Under the pieces are notes generated by a model. It was not told the origin of the DNA. It did not search any database and saw nothing but the letters and a program-made list of their open reading frames with translations. From Arachnopeziza araneosa (Eukaryota; Ascomycota; Leotiomycetes; Helotiales; Arachnopezizaceae), in contig QYAI01000293.1 of NCBI GenBank assembly GCA_003988855.1, positions 1 through 10,312 on the forward strand: DNA of 10,312 nucleotides, read 5' to 3'. How positions within the stretch are numbered: the first letter of the stretch is position 1; every line of letters starts with the position of its first letter. Of this stretch, positions 1-6,468 are shown in pieces. Both the position numbers and the translations under genes were made by a program.

Positions 1-383
1 TTGGCCCTCAGCTAGCTCTCGATATGTATATTTCGGAAAGACAACCAAAGCAAAGAACTTAAAACAAGAACAACGTATGCGCGCAATAAATCCAAAAACT
101 AGTGTATGCAACAAACAGGAAACAAGTAGATAAATCAATGTATCAGTAAGAAGAGAATATCAATGAAATCCGTATGATCAATGCTCCATCTGTACCTAAA
201 CTGAATCCATTCGTAAAATCAATCGCATGAATAAACCTAACTAACTATCCTCTCTCTCATTCCCTCTGTGTCCCCCCGTTCTTTGTAGATGCTCTGTAGA
301 ACCTCCTTTATAGAGAGTCCTACGCACGTGCTCCCGCTAGCGAAATGACGGAAAAATGTCATGCACCTTGGAACCCCACTACA
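1..383 (-). mobile_element. LTR of a Ty3/gypsy-like retrotransposon (minus strand, cut by window edge)
   Basis: Read on the minus strand this begins TGTAGTGGGGTTCCA at 383 and matches the plus-strand LTR at 1072-1440 over its whole length. Shared blocks are the start, GGGAGCACGTGC, CTCTATAAA (a TATA box, about 309-317 on the plus strand), a block around GATATTCTCTTCTTA and TGATACATTGATTT, and the GAGAGC.AG...GAGGGCCAA end. By comparison with the other copy, about 42 bp are missing beyond base 1. No polypurine tract lies next to its start (384 onward), so it is either a solo LTR or the 5' LTR of a minus-strand element extending off the left edge. The superfamily is inferred from the polypurine tract and LTR layout of the sister copy; no integrase or reverse transcriptase is visible. 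Confidence 0.75.
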
Positions 384-968
384 CTAACTAGTACTAATTC
401 TAAGCATTTCGTAACTTCTAAAGGTAAAGAGCTGCTGCTGTATTCGAATAAGTTAATTCTCAAGTATTCTAGCAATTCTTCTACTACACGATATTCGATA
501 CTACTAAACTTTATAGCTATTCGTGACGATAAGTTTAGTAAAGTCTTATAACAGTTTAATTTTATCAAACAGTAGCATCTTGATTATTCTGCACTACCTG
601 GACGATTCTCGAATACTTCACATGACTCTGCGTTCTTGAGTAAGGAATTAGAAGGAATAGAAGCTATTTTTAACCTAGTACGTAGTCAAAAGAGCCTGAA
701 TCATCCGAAAGTACAGGCAGAGGTTGCAAGGTAGACTGTTTACAGAGAAGATCCTTCTGATCTGCACCTTTACACTGAGTAGCAAACGCATGCAATTAGT
801 GAAGTCGAAAAGCGTCATCAGTTCCTGAGAATCGCTGAGATGCAGAGATACCCTGGCAATAGATCCTACTTCCGCTGTTTGGAGCAAGGTTTGGAGCCGC
901 CTGCGGAGGACCCTGAGGTCATTGAGGTATCGAGTGGTGATGAGGAGGAGGAAAAAGACTCTGAGTGA
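384..968 (+). pseudogene. Decayed 3'-terminal ORF of the plus-strand LTR retrotransposon
   Basis: A single reading frame runs from the LTR junction at 384 to a TGA at 966-968 with no frameshift, but is broken by four internal stops: TAA 549-551, TAG 573-575, TAG 732-734 and TAG 780-782. All four can be explained by C-to-T change in CAA/CAG codons or G-to-A change in TGG, the pattern expected of RIP or deamination. The last ~90 codons look genuinely coding, with a basic/aromatic stretch (EVEKRHQFLRIAEMQRYPGN) followed by an acidic tail (SSGDEEEEKDSE). The 5' end of this frame is lost where the minus-strand LTR begins. It lies directly upstream of a polypurine tract and 3' LTR, so it is the end of the element's internal region. 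I do not recognise a specific domain; it could be the end of gag-pol or an extra 3' ORF. Confidence 0.65.
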
Positions 969-1058
969 GCAGTATGGAGGGTTTGTAAGAATATTTCCGA
1001 ATGGATAGGTCTTGGTTGTTTTGCTTGGTTCTCTTTGCTCAGGGACGAGCAATTTCCT

Positions 1059-1070
1059 AAGGGGGGAGGA
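1059..1070 (+). other. Polypurine tract of the plus-strand retrotransposon
   Basis: AAGGGGGGAGGA lies one base upstream of the TGTAGTGAGG start of the LTR at 1072. A G-rich purine run at this position is the normal primer for plus-strand DNA synthesis in LTR retrotransposons. It identifies the following LTR as the 3' LTR and sets the element's orientation. Confidence 0.8.
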
Positions 1071-1071
1071 T

Positions 1072-1440
1072 TGTAGTGAGGTTCCAGGGTACGGATTATT
1101 TTCGGGGATTTTCACTAGTGGGAGCACGTGCAGCGACTCTCTATAAAAGAGGTCCTGTTCAGACCACAGATGAAGACACAGAAGGTGTGGATAAGATGAT
1201 CAAGGAACAGCGATACGATACAGAGAATAGAATGGATTGATTACACGGATTTTACGGACTGATATTCTCTTCTTATTTGATACATTGATTTGTCTACTTG
1301 TTTCATTGTTTATTGTTCACACTGCTTCTGGTTTCTTGCCTTGGTTCTTGCTCCGGTTGATTTCGTAACTATACTTCGAGAGTCAGTTTGAGAGCCAACG
1401 AGATTCTTATTTTATTGGCTGCTCCTTCCACCCTCGTACA
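1072..1440 (+). mobile_element. 3' LTR of the plus-strand Ty3/gypsy-like retrotransposon
   Basis: The LTR starts TGTAGTGAGG immediately after a polypurine tract and is taken to end at CCCTCGTACA (1440), an imperfect inverted match to its start, giving 369 bp. A TATA box (TATAAAA, about 1142-1148) sits where the U3/R promoter is expected. It is homologous, in opposite orientation, to the LTR at 1-383, but the two have diverged by many substitutions and by indels around 1165-1215, so they are not the pair of one recent insertion. No target duplication can be tested because the element's 5' end is outside the window. Confidence 0.75.
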
Positions 1441-1692
1441 CCACACAATATAACTAATACAAAAACACGGGAATTTTTAGTGGATTTCAAATTTAGAATT
1501 GTTTAAGTGTAAAGTACTAATGGTTTGTCTCGCTACACAGTGCGTCTCGCTACGCAGGGACGGACGTTACTCATTATTTTATGGTTACATTGTGTTTGTG
1601 TTCCCTTGCGTGTTTTAATGTCCAGCAAGTTTTCATAGATGTTAATTAAATCCTTCCCATTTCTTCGCCCAATCAGTACCGAATGAATCCTG
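1441..1692. other. AT-rich spacer holding a transposon end; no gene seen
   Basis: Between the 3' LTR and the F-box-like gene I see no coding sequence. The stretch contains the repeat end at 1547-1569 and, inside it, a direct repeat of GTCTCGCTAC (about 1527-1536 and 1544-1553). The part left of 1567 may be the remainder of a DNA transposon into which the LTR element inserted. Confidence 0.5.
1547..1569 (-). repeat. Probable terminal inverted repeat of a DNA transposon (end X)
   Basis: TCGCTACGCAGGGACGGACG followed by TTA is the reverse complement, at 22 of 23 positions, of 4934-4956 beside the pogo-type transposase. Both copies have TA at the outer edge (1568-1569 and 4934-4935), as expected for Tc1/mariner/pogo elements that insert at TA. 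Here the body of the element would lie to the left, where only about 125 bp precede the LTR. Confidence 0.55.
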
Positions 1693-2337
1693 TCATGGTT
1701 CCCAGAACCTGAACAATATCAGCTCTAATTTTAAGTTGAGTGACTGAAGGCATTTGACCAATTCTGTTCGTGGTGAGGAGCCGTCCAATTCCTGCTCTAA
1801 ATAGTCCAGGTCTGCTAGATTTGGGATTAGATGGCGAGGCATATCAAACCATATTTCTTTGATTGGAAGAGCATCAAACTTTTTCATGGTCGAGGAGCTG
1901 CGGACCACCCATTGTGGGAACCCACTAAATTCCAATCGCTGAAGGTTCTGACATGTAGACAGGAGCTTCATAACGGGCTCAAATCCTATGTTGTGGCTTA
2001 TTGGCCACTGCAATCTGATATGAGAGATGTGAGTGCGCCCGTAAGGACTAATGTTGAGGAACCATTTGAAACATGACCTAGGGTACCCGATCTTGAACGT
2101 ATTTTTGTGGTAGATTATATCTTCGCTGATGTTGGGAAATCGTTTAGAAACATAGCGGGTAGCATGGACATCTAAACTATGAGCTATACCAAGAAAGCCT
2201 ACCTCTATCGCCTTTTCTTGAATAAGGAGATGTGATAAGATCATTTCAACCATCTCATCCGATAGCCGATTGAAAAAACGCGGCAAAATTTCATGGGACT
2301 CCATTTTCGCTATAGATGCGAAGTTAGAGAAATTCAA
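1693..2337 (-). CDS. F-box-like domain protein (hypothetical)
   Basis: A complete 214-residue ORF without introns. Residues ~24-40 (RLSDEMVEMILSHLL) resemble the core helix of an F-box (L.dE....IlshL), the motif that binds Skp1 in SCF ubiquitin ligases. The rest has leucine-rich stretches (about residues 122-140, KLLSTCQNLQRLEFSGF) like the loose leucine-rich C-terminal parts of fungal F-box-like proteins, which would recruit substrates. The first ATG is at 2337; a second at residue 12 would also keep the F-box. It is shorter than many fungal F-box proteins (300-600 residues), so the C-terminus may be truncated. It is divergent to the gene at 2567. The substrate is unknown and the F-box match is by eye only. 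Confidence 0.6.
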   Translation of the reverse strand: MNFSNFASIAKMESHEILPRFFNRLSDEMVEMILSHLLIQEKAIEVGFLGIAHSLDVHATRYVSKRFPNISEDIIYHKNTFKIGYPRSCFKWFLNISPYGRTHISHIRLQWPISHNIGFEPVMKLLSTCQNLQRLEFSGFPQWVVRSSSTMKKFDALPIKEIWFDMPRHLIPNLADLDYLEQELDGSSPRTELVKCLQSLNLKLELILFRFWEP

Positions 2338-2566
2338 CTTCTATTTAATAAAAAAAATCATCTTTTCACTCAACTCTCATAGTCATAGGTTGATGTCAAG
2401 CGTCGCTATCCGGGTTTCCTCCCTTGGCGGTTACAAATTTTCGTACGGTTTTCCCACCTCAGCGCCTACCAATTCTGGGAACCGAAAAGAAGCGAGCTGA
2501 AGGAGCAATAAGCATCACAAAAAGGGCACAAGCCTTAGAAATACCTGTAGTTTCTAAGTCGAAGCT
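2338..2566. promoter_or_regulatory. Shared upstream region of two divergent genes
   Basis: These 229 bp separate the start codons of the minus-strand F-box-like gene and the plus-strand gene at 2567, so they must hold both promoters if both genes are real. Visible elements are an A/T tract just upstream of the F-box-like ATG (2343-2358) and one CCAAT (2469-2473) on the plus strand. No canonical TATA box is placed convincingly for the plus gene. Confidence 0.35.
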
Positions 2567-3150
2567 ATGGATAATTCTAACTTCAGCAATTATACGCTTT
2601 GGGAACTTCAACAGATATCTAACATTGAGAGTCTGTCCGACATTGAAGTTCTCAGAAAGCTTAGAGATATAATGTCTGGTCGCAAATATTCATGGCACAG
2701 TATCTCCGAGAGACTTCAGCATCGATATCACCTTGGTCTTCTTCAAATTGAGCATTTCGAGTCGGGAAATATCCTATATGAATGGAATGTGCTGTGCGAC
2801 GAACATTTGCATTGGAACCAACACAATCAGCCTTCCTTTCGAAACTTCAAGTTCAACCGCGCTTGTCTGATAAACTTGAAAATAATACCCTCTCAAGCCA
2901 GGTTAGGATTGGGGCGTGAGTGCAGCTCAGAGCCAAAGTCAACATAAGCTAACCTCAGATAGACAGAAGAATGGTTTCTAGGAATGTGGATGTTCCACAG
3001 AGTCAACAATATAAGAATAGTTTACCTGTTGAAATAGTTGATGATGCGGGAGGGGAATTCAGAGCTACAGACGGACAAAGGCGAGGATATTTCTATGCCG
3101 AAGGTCCTGAGTTCAGGACTGAATATATCCATGAGCGCGTTGAGTATTAG
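2567..3150 (+). CDS. Hypothetical protein, probable two-exon gene
   Basis: Proposed model: exon 1 is 2567-2915, intron 2916-2962 (47 bp), exon 2 is 2963-3150, giving 178 residues. The intron has GTGAGT at its 5' end, GCTAAC (2948-2953) as branch site and TAG at 2960-2962, all good fungal signals, and splicing joins the frames at a phase-1 codon. Without splicing exon 1 reads through to a stop at 2945-2947 (126 residues). Exon 1 begins MDNSNFSNYTLWELQQISN and has a segment (RDIMSGRKYSWHSISERLQH) faintly like a Myb/SANT helix, too weak to call. Exon 2 ends GYFYAEGPEFRTEYIHERVE, a segment that survives with few changes in the broken copy at 4473-4920. An alternative frame in exon 2 (3038-3223) is also open, so the exon 2 frame is not certain. 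No family recognised. Confidence 0.4.
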
Positions 3151-3300
3151 CGATGACGGGAGAGGGAGTTTGGGCGTTGAGAGTCCTCTGACTTCAACGC
3201 AATTCTGCACTTCCAACAATTGACTTTCTTCTTCAAAATTGATTCCTTAAAATGAGAAGTTAATCCAGTATCTCTTGATCAAATATTTATCAAAAAATAA
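2989..3300 (+). repeat. Segmental direct repeat, copy A
   Basis: About 312 bp that recur at 4473-4920 in the same orientation. It covers most of exon 2 of the gene at 2567 and about 150 bp of 3' sequence, ending in CAAAAAATAA. Near-identical cores include GCCGAAGGTCCTGAGTTCAG and CCAGTATCTCTTGATCAAAT. Copy A is the one with an intact reading frame. Confidence 0.85.
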
Positions 3301-3979
3301 TTAGTGGTTGATTTTTGAAGGCGATTCCTCAGAGCAGTGTTTTGGTGCGAAGGTTAAATTCTAGTGGATTGGTTGGTGTGTTGCTTTTTCTCTGAACCGC
3401 GAAGGCCCTCAAGGATCCCACTTCTACGGAGAAACCACCCCTCTACCCCCGACTGGAACGGGAAGACAGGAAAACAATCCTCAACTTCCTAGGCCTTGAA
3501 CAAAAAAGTCTTTCTATGCTTAGTGTATATCATAAGAAAGCGCAAATCAGCAGCAAACTTTAAGAAAGAATTTTTAAATAGTAGAATCAAGTTTCAAGTT
3601 ATTCTAAAGAAAAGTAGCTATTTATTCTTCTTCTTACGCTAGCAGGGTGTTGCAGCTGATAGTGCAGCTCCTACCTTAGTCAAGTTTCATAATGATTATG
3701 AACAAATAAGTAAGTTATAAAGCAGCAAGAGCAACGGCTTTCAGAACCTCGCTTAATTTGCTATTGCTTGAGAATCTCAACAACACCAAGTACATCTTAA
3801 TATATTATTTTCAGTAGGAATTAAAGGTACTGTTTTATTCTAGAAAATTGTAAGCACCTAGATTGTTTGTTACTCTTGTGTGTTTCACTAAAGTACATTT
3901 TGCGAATTCGGGTTTCCACGGGCGTTTGCACGAACCCTTTTCATAATAAATTCATGAAGGTCCGTATTTTCGACAGAAA
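3301..3979. other. Gene-free AT-rich spacer
   Basis: About 680 bp between repeat copy A and the tRNA-like sequence. I find no ORF of coding character, no transposon end and no strong repeat. The only notes are a purine-rich stretch around 3525-3600 and a short GGGTT..AACCC pair near 3910-3937, both unremarkable in AT-rich fungal spacer. Confidence 0.5.
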
Positions 3980-4060
3980 AAAGATGAGGTGTAATGGTTA
4001 GCACGTCGGATTCTGAAGATAATTCTTCCGGAGATGTTGGTTCGATCCCTACTAGAACCT
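3980..4060 (+). tRNA. tRNA-Gln(CTG)-like gene with mini-intron; acceptor broken, probable pseudogene
   Basis: The sequence folds as a tRNA except at one end. D stem GTGT (3989-3992) pairs with GCAC (4001-4004) around an AATGGTTA loop. Anticodon stem TCGGA (4006-4010) pairs with TCCGG (4027-4031), with loop TTCTGA+T giving anticodon CTG (4013-4015, glutamine) and a 9-nt putative intron (4017-4025) after position 37. T stem GTTGG/CCTAC (one mismatch) encloses TTCGATC. TAGAACC (4053-4059) is the 3' acceptor strand usual in tRNA-Gln. The B box GGTTCGATCCC is intact. The 5' acceptor strand, however, should be about GGTTCTA and is instead A-rich and unpaired. A T6 run follows. It could be a tRNA pseudogene or a tRNA-derived retroposon head. 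Confidence 0.55.
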
Positions 4061-4075
4061 GATTCGTGTTAAAAA

Positions 4076-4081
4076 TTTTTT
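4076..4081 (+). terminator. RNA polymerase III terminator of the tRNA-like unit
   Basis: A run of six T residues 16 bp after the last tRNA-like base, the standard Pol III stop signal. It supports the unit having once been transcribed, though T runs are common in this AT-rich DNA. Confidence 0.5.
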
Positions 4082-4191
4082 AGCTTGCCATTTAAAATTA
4101 AATCGTTTTCTTCCCGCTCTGGGAACCTGTTTCGCTTCACGTACGCCTTATTTTCCCAACTCCCGATTACTGCACGCGCTAAGCAGAACAT

Positions 4192-4435
4192 TGTAACGGC
4201 ACAAGCTCGAATAGAGCTAGTTAAGAGGCATATGGGAGTGCGTTAATGGGTCTGAGTCTATTCGTCTTATAGACTAGCTACTGAGAAAAAGAGTAATACG
4301 AGGAAAGAATAACTACAGGAGTGAAGTATGATTCAAGTACGGCAGACCTCTCTCTGCCCCTAGTCTAAATCAACTCTGAACGCGTTCCGTAGTCTCCACT
4401 CATCGGAAATGAGGTTCTTCCTTTCCGTGCCGGCA
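4192..4435 (+). mobile_element. Solo LTR (second LTR family) with target-site duplication
   Basis: The element starts TGTAACGGCAC and ends GTGCCGGCA, imperfect inverted termini with TG..CA ends, about 244 bp long. AACAT precedes it (4187-4191) and ACAT follows it (4436-4439), a 4-bp target duplication, or 5-bp if the last A of the LTR is shared. The first ~95 bases recur at 10217-10312 in the same orientation. No internal retrotransposon sequence adjoins either end, so this is a solo LTR left by recombination between two LTRs. A short TIR element is an alternative, but the TG..CA ends and size favour an LTR. Confidence 0.65.
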
Positions 4436-4472
4436 ACATGACATTTGCAGCACGTGATATTTCCATTCATGC

Positions 4473-4920
4473 AGATGTTCTACAGAGTCAACTACATAAG
4501 ACTAGTCTAGGAATGCAGAACTACAGACAATCAAAGGCGAGGATATCTATATGCCGAAGGTCCTGAGTTCAGGACTGAATATATCCATAAGCGCGTTGAG
4601 CATTAGCGATGACGGGAGAGGGGAGTTTGGGCGCTGAAAGTCTTTAACAAGCCAATTGATCATTAATGATTCCATAACATTCTAGTCTAAAACGCTTCCT
4701 GAGTTTACTTTCTAAGCATTAATTTTGAGTCATTTAGATAAGACTATGAAGTTCGATCTCTCATGTTCACCCTTAGCCCTCTCTCACCGACACACGTAAA
4801 AGCACCTCTAACTTCAACGCAATTCTGCAGCTCCAACAATTGACTTTCCTCTCTAAAATTAATTTCTTGAAATCAGAAGTCAATCCAGTATCTCTTGATC
4901 AAATATCTATTAAAAAATAA
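4473..4920 (+). pseudogene. Segmental direct repeat, copy B: broken copy of the 3' end of the gene at 2567
   Basis: Homologous to 2989-3300. The segment reading GYLYAEGPEFRTEYIHKRVE plus a stop is kept, with F-to-L, E-to-K and final Y-to-H changes relative to copy A. The upstream part is shortened by about 30 bp and out of frame, and no counterpart of exon 1 or the intron is present. A 163-bp insertion (4643-4805) interrupts the 3' part. It starts about 35 bp after the solo LTR. It is a duplicated fragment rather than a gene; it ends in TAAAAAATAA like copy A, so the duplication included non-coding 3' sequence. Confidence 0.75.
4643..4805. other. 163-bp insertion inside repeat copy B
   Basis: Aligning copies A and B, AAAGTC at 4637-4642 corresponds to GAGTC at 3181-3185, and CTCTAACTTCAACGC (4806 on) to CTCTGACTTCAACGC. 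The 163 bp between are absent from copy A. I see no terminal inverted repeats, clear target duplication or ORF. It may be a small non-autonomous insertion, or the sequence may instead have been deleted from copy A. Confidence 0.6.
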
Positions 4921-4933
4921 GGCTAAAAATAAT

Positions 4934-4956
4934 TAACATCCGTCCCTGCGTAGCGA
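4934..4956 (+). repeat. Probable left terminal inverted repeat of the pogo-type element (end Y)
   Basis: TAACATCCGTCCCTGCGTAG followed by CGA matches the reverse complement of 1547-1569 at 22 of 23 bases, the only difference being a transition. It begins with TA, the usual pogo/Tc1 target, and lies about 140 bp upstream of the transposase remnant, a normal distance for a 5' terminal repeat. I could not find a matching right end downstream. Confidence 0.55.
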
Positions 4957-5076
4957 AAAACCCTACGTGCCGGAACCACTTCATGGTTTGGGGGTCTCAA
5001 ATCTCTACCACATAAATATATAAAGCTACAATTAGTTTACTACTGTTCTTTAGTCATTTCTCTACAAGGGTCCCGT

Positions 5077-5686
5077 TTGCAGCAAGAGAATGCTATAGCC
5101 CTTGCAAAGGCTTCCCTGCCGGGAGAGCCTCGAACATACGATGCCAGATCAAAAAGCAGTAGCGTCCTTCTGACCACCCTTTATTATCGCGATCACAGGC
5201 GGCCCTCTAGAGAAGCGAAGGCCGAAGGCCAACTGTATCTCACTCCGTCGGAGGAGAAAACCCTCGAAAAGTATTTGAAACTATAGCTGACCTCGGGAAT
5301 CAAGTACTTAAGTGCCCTCGCCTTCAGCATCGCCCGCCAGTGTTCGACAAATGGAGCGACCAAGCCGCCGGGCAAGAACTGGCTTCGGGGCTTCTAGAAA
5401 CATCATCCAGCACTCAAATCACGATGAATGAGACCGATGGCCTGGGAACGCCATGAGAATAGTATTTATGATAAAATAAGACACTGGTTTGAGGTTATTG
5501 GAAGTATTACAAGGTCCGGCAATTCTGCCAGAGAATGTCTATAATATGGATGAAACGGGAGCTATGCTATGCATGCTTGGCTCCGTCAAAGTTCTTGTAA
5601 GCAAACGTAAAGATCTTGCAACAAGACGAAAGCATGTTTCGTCTGGGAAGTCTACACCACTACAGTTAGTAGTACAGTCTCTGTGA
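5077..5686 (+). pseudogene. Decayed pogo/Fot1-type (Tc1/mariner superfamily) transposase, N-terminal part
   Basis: Conceptual reading shows the usual order of this family. First comes an N-terminal helix-turn-helix region with the RRPSREAK motif and LTPSEEKTLEKYL. Next is the CENP-B/Tc5-type DNA-binding half with PGKNWLRGF.KHHPALKSR and RPMAWERHENSIYDKIRHWFEVI. Last is the start of the DDE domain with PENVYNMDETGAM, where D of MDETG is the first catalytic acidic residue. The gene is dead: TAG 5284-5286, TAG 5395-5397, TGA 5425-5427, and a frameshift near 5498-5505 that moves reading from frame 1 to frame 2. The first codon is TTG, so the start codon is also lost or misplaced. The remaining catalytic residues are not recognisable downstream. 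CAG-to-TAG and CGA-to-TGA changes fit RIP or deamination. Confidence 0.85.
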
Positions 5687-6468
5687 CTTTGCACTTGCAT
5701 TAGGCATCAAATCTACCAGATAACCTTCATCTTAAGATTGAACACAAAGGCACCAACGCTCTTTCTGGAGTCAGCCTATCTTGATGCCAACCGTTCACCG
5801 TGTCTTTGTCCAACACCACTAAACACACAATATATAGTGCGCAAGCGATCGGATGACGGCGCACGATTTCTTGTGACGAGAACCGGATAGGATGAAATCT
5901 AGGCCGATCTTGATCGCAAGCTCCGCCGACAATGAATACAACGGCCCCTCGAGTACGTTCGCTCCTTCAATCAGTGAGAGTTTGTATGGCTTCCTTGCTT
6001 CGATGGCGACACCCTCTGTAGACGAATGGGAAGTGGCTTTCCTCGGTCACCTGCAGAGTGCGTTACCTCGAAGCAAGGGAGATGTTTGCAAATATTGCAC
6101 AGGAACACAGTCATTCGCAAAAGCTTAGCTGATCGAATAAAGGAACAGAAAACAAACTTGCACTAAAAGCGACGAAACCCCTAAACTTGATACCCTACTC
6201 GATGTCTCGTATAGAAGTCCTTAGTTTTTCGATCTTGTCACCTTTGATTAGGGCATAGACAATAACTTTGGAGCTAATATGGACACTTCCGACACTGTGC
6301 TACAGTGGGATATGGTTATGAACTTCGAGGGTCTTATATAGCATGATGATTGAACTGAAAGGAGTGGGGATCACCCTAGCACGTAGAATGCTATAGTGGG
6401 AGAGTTACGAGCGTCGCTTGATCCTCATTCTAAGAATAGGCATGCTTCATATATATTCATACAAAATA
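5687..6468. other. Region between the transposase remnant and the NLR gene
   Basis: The rest of the transposon (DDE catalytic core and right end) should lie here but cannot be read, so it is probably deleted or too decayed. An ORF at 5892-6128 is listed separately. From 6129 to 6468 I see no gene, repeat or clear terminator; this stretch would carry the 3' UTR of the minus-strand NLR gene. Confidence 0.45.
5892..6128 (+). CDS. Small ORF of unknown nature, possibly a fragment
   Basis: A 78-residue ORF (MKSRPILIASSADNEYNG...) with a plausible composition (a segment reads SVDEWEVAFLGHLQSALP) but no recognised domain. Its GC content is higher than the surrounding spacer, suggesting a remnant of a real coding sequence, perhaps of the transposon or of another gene. 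An overlapping frame near the end (EAREMFANIAQEHSHSQKL) also looks protein-like, which may indicate a frameshifted fragment. Confidence 0.2.
   Translation: MKSRPILIASSADNEYNGPSSTFAPSISESLYGFLASMATPSVDEWEVAFLGHLQSALPRSKGDVCKYCTGTQSFAKA

Noticed and set aside
675..1127. Minus-strand 150-residue ORF across the retrotransposon end
   Set aside because: It overlaps the plus-strand internal ORF and runs through the polypurine tract into the LTR; no coding character of its own.
2902..2958. Alternative intron choices (GTTAGG donor at 2902, CAG acceptor at 2956-2958)
   Set aside because: The GTTAGG donor leads to an immediate stop at the CAG acceptor. The CAG acceptor with the GTGAGT donor gives only seven more codons and is very close to the branch site. 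The TAG acceptor at 2962 opens the long frame.
3022..3219. Minus-strand 65-residue ORF in repeat copy A
   Set aside because: Antisense to exon 2 of the proposed gene; no independent support.
3038..3223. Plus-strand ORF in another frame of repeat copy A
   Set aside because: Serine-rich and less protein-like than the exon 2 frame, and it has no upstream partner; kept only as an alternative reading.
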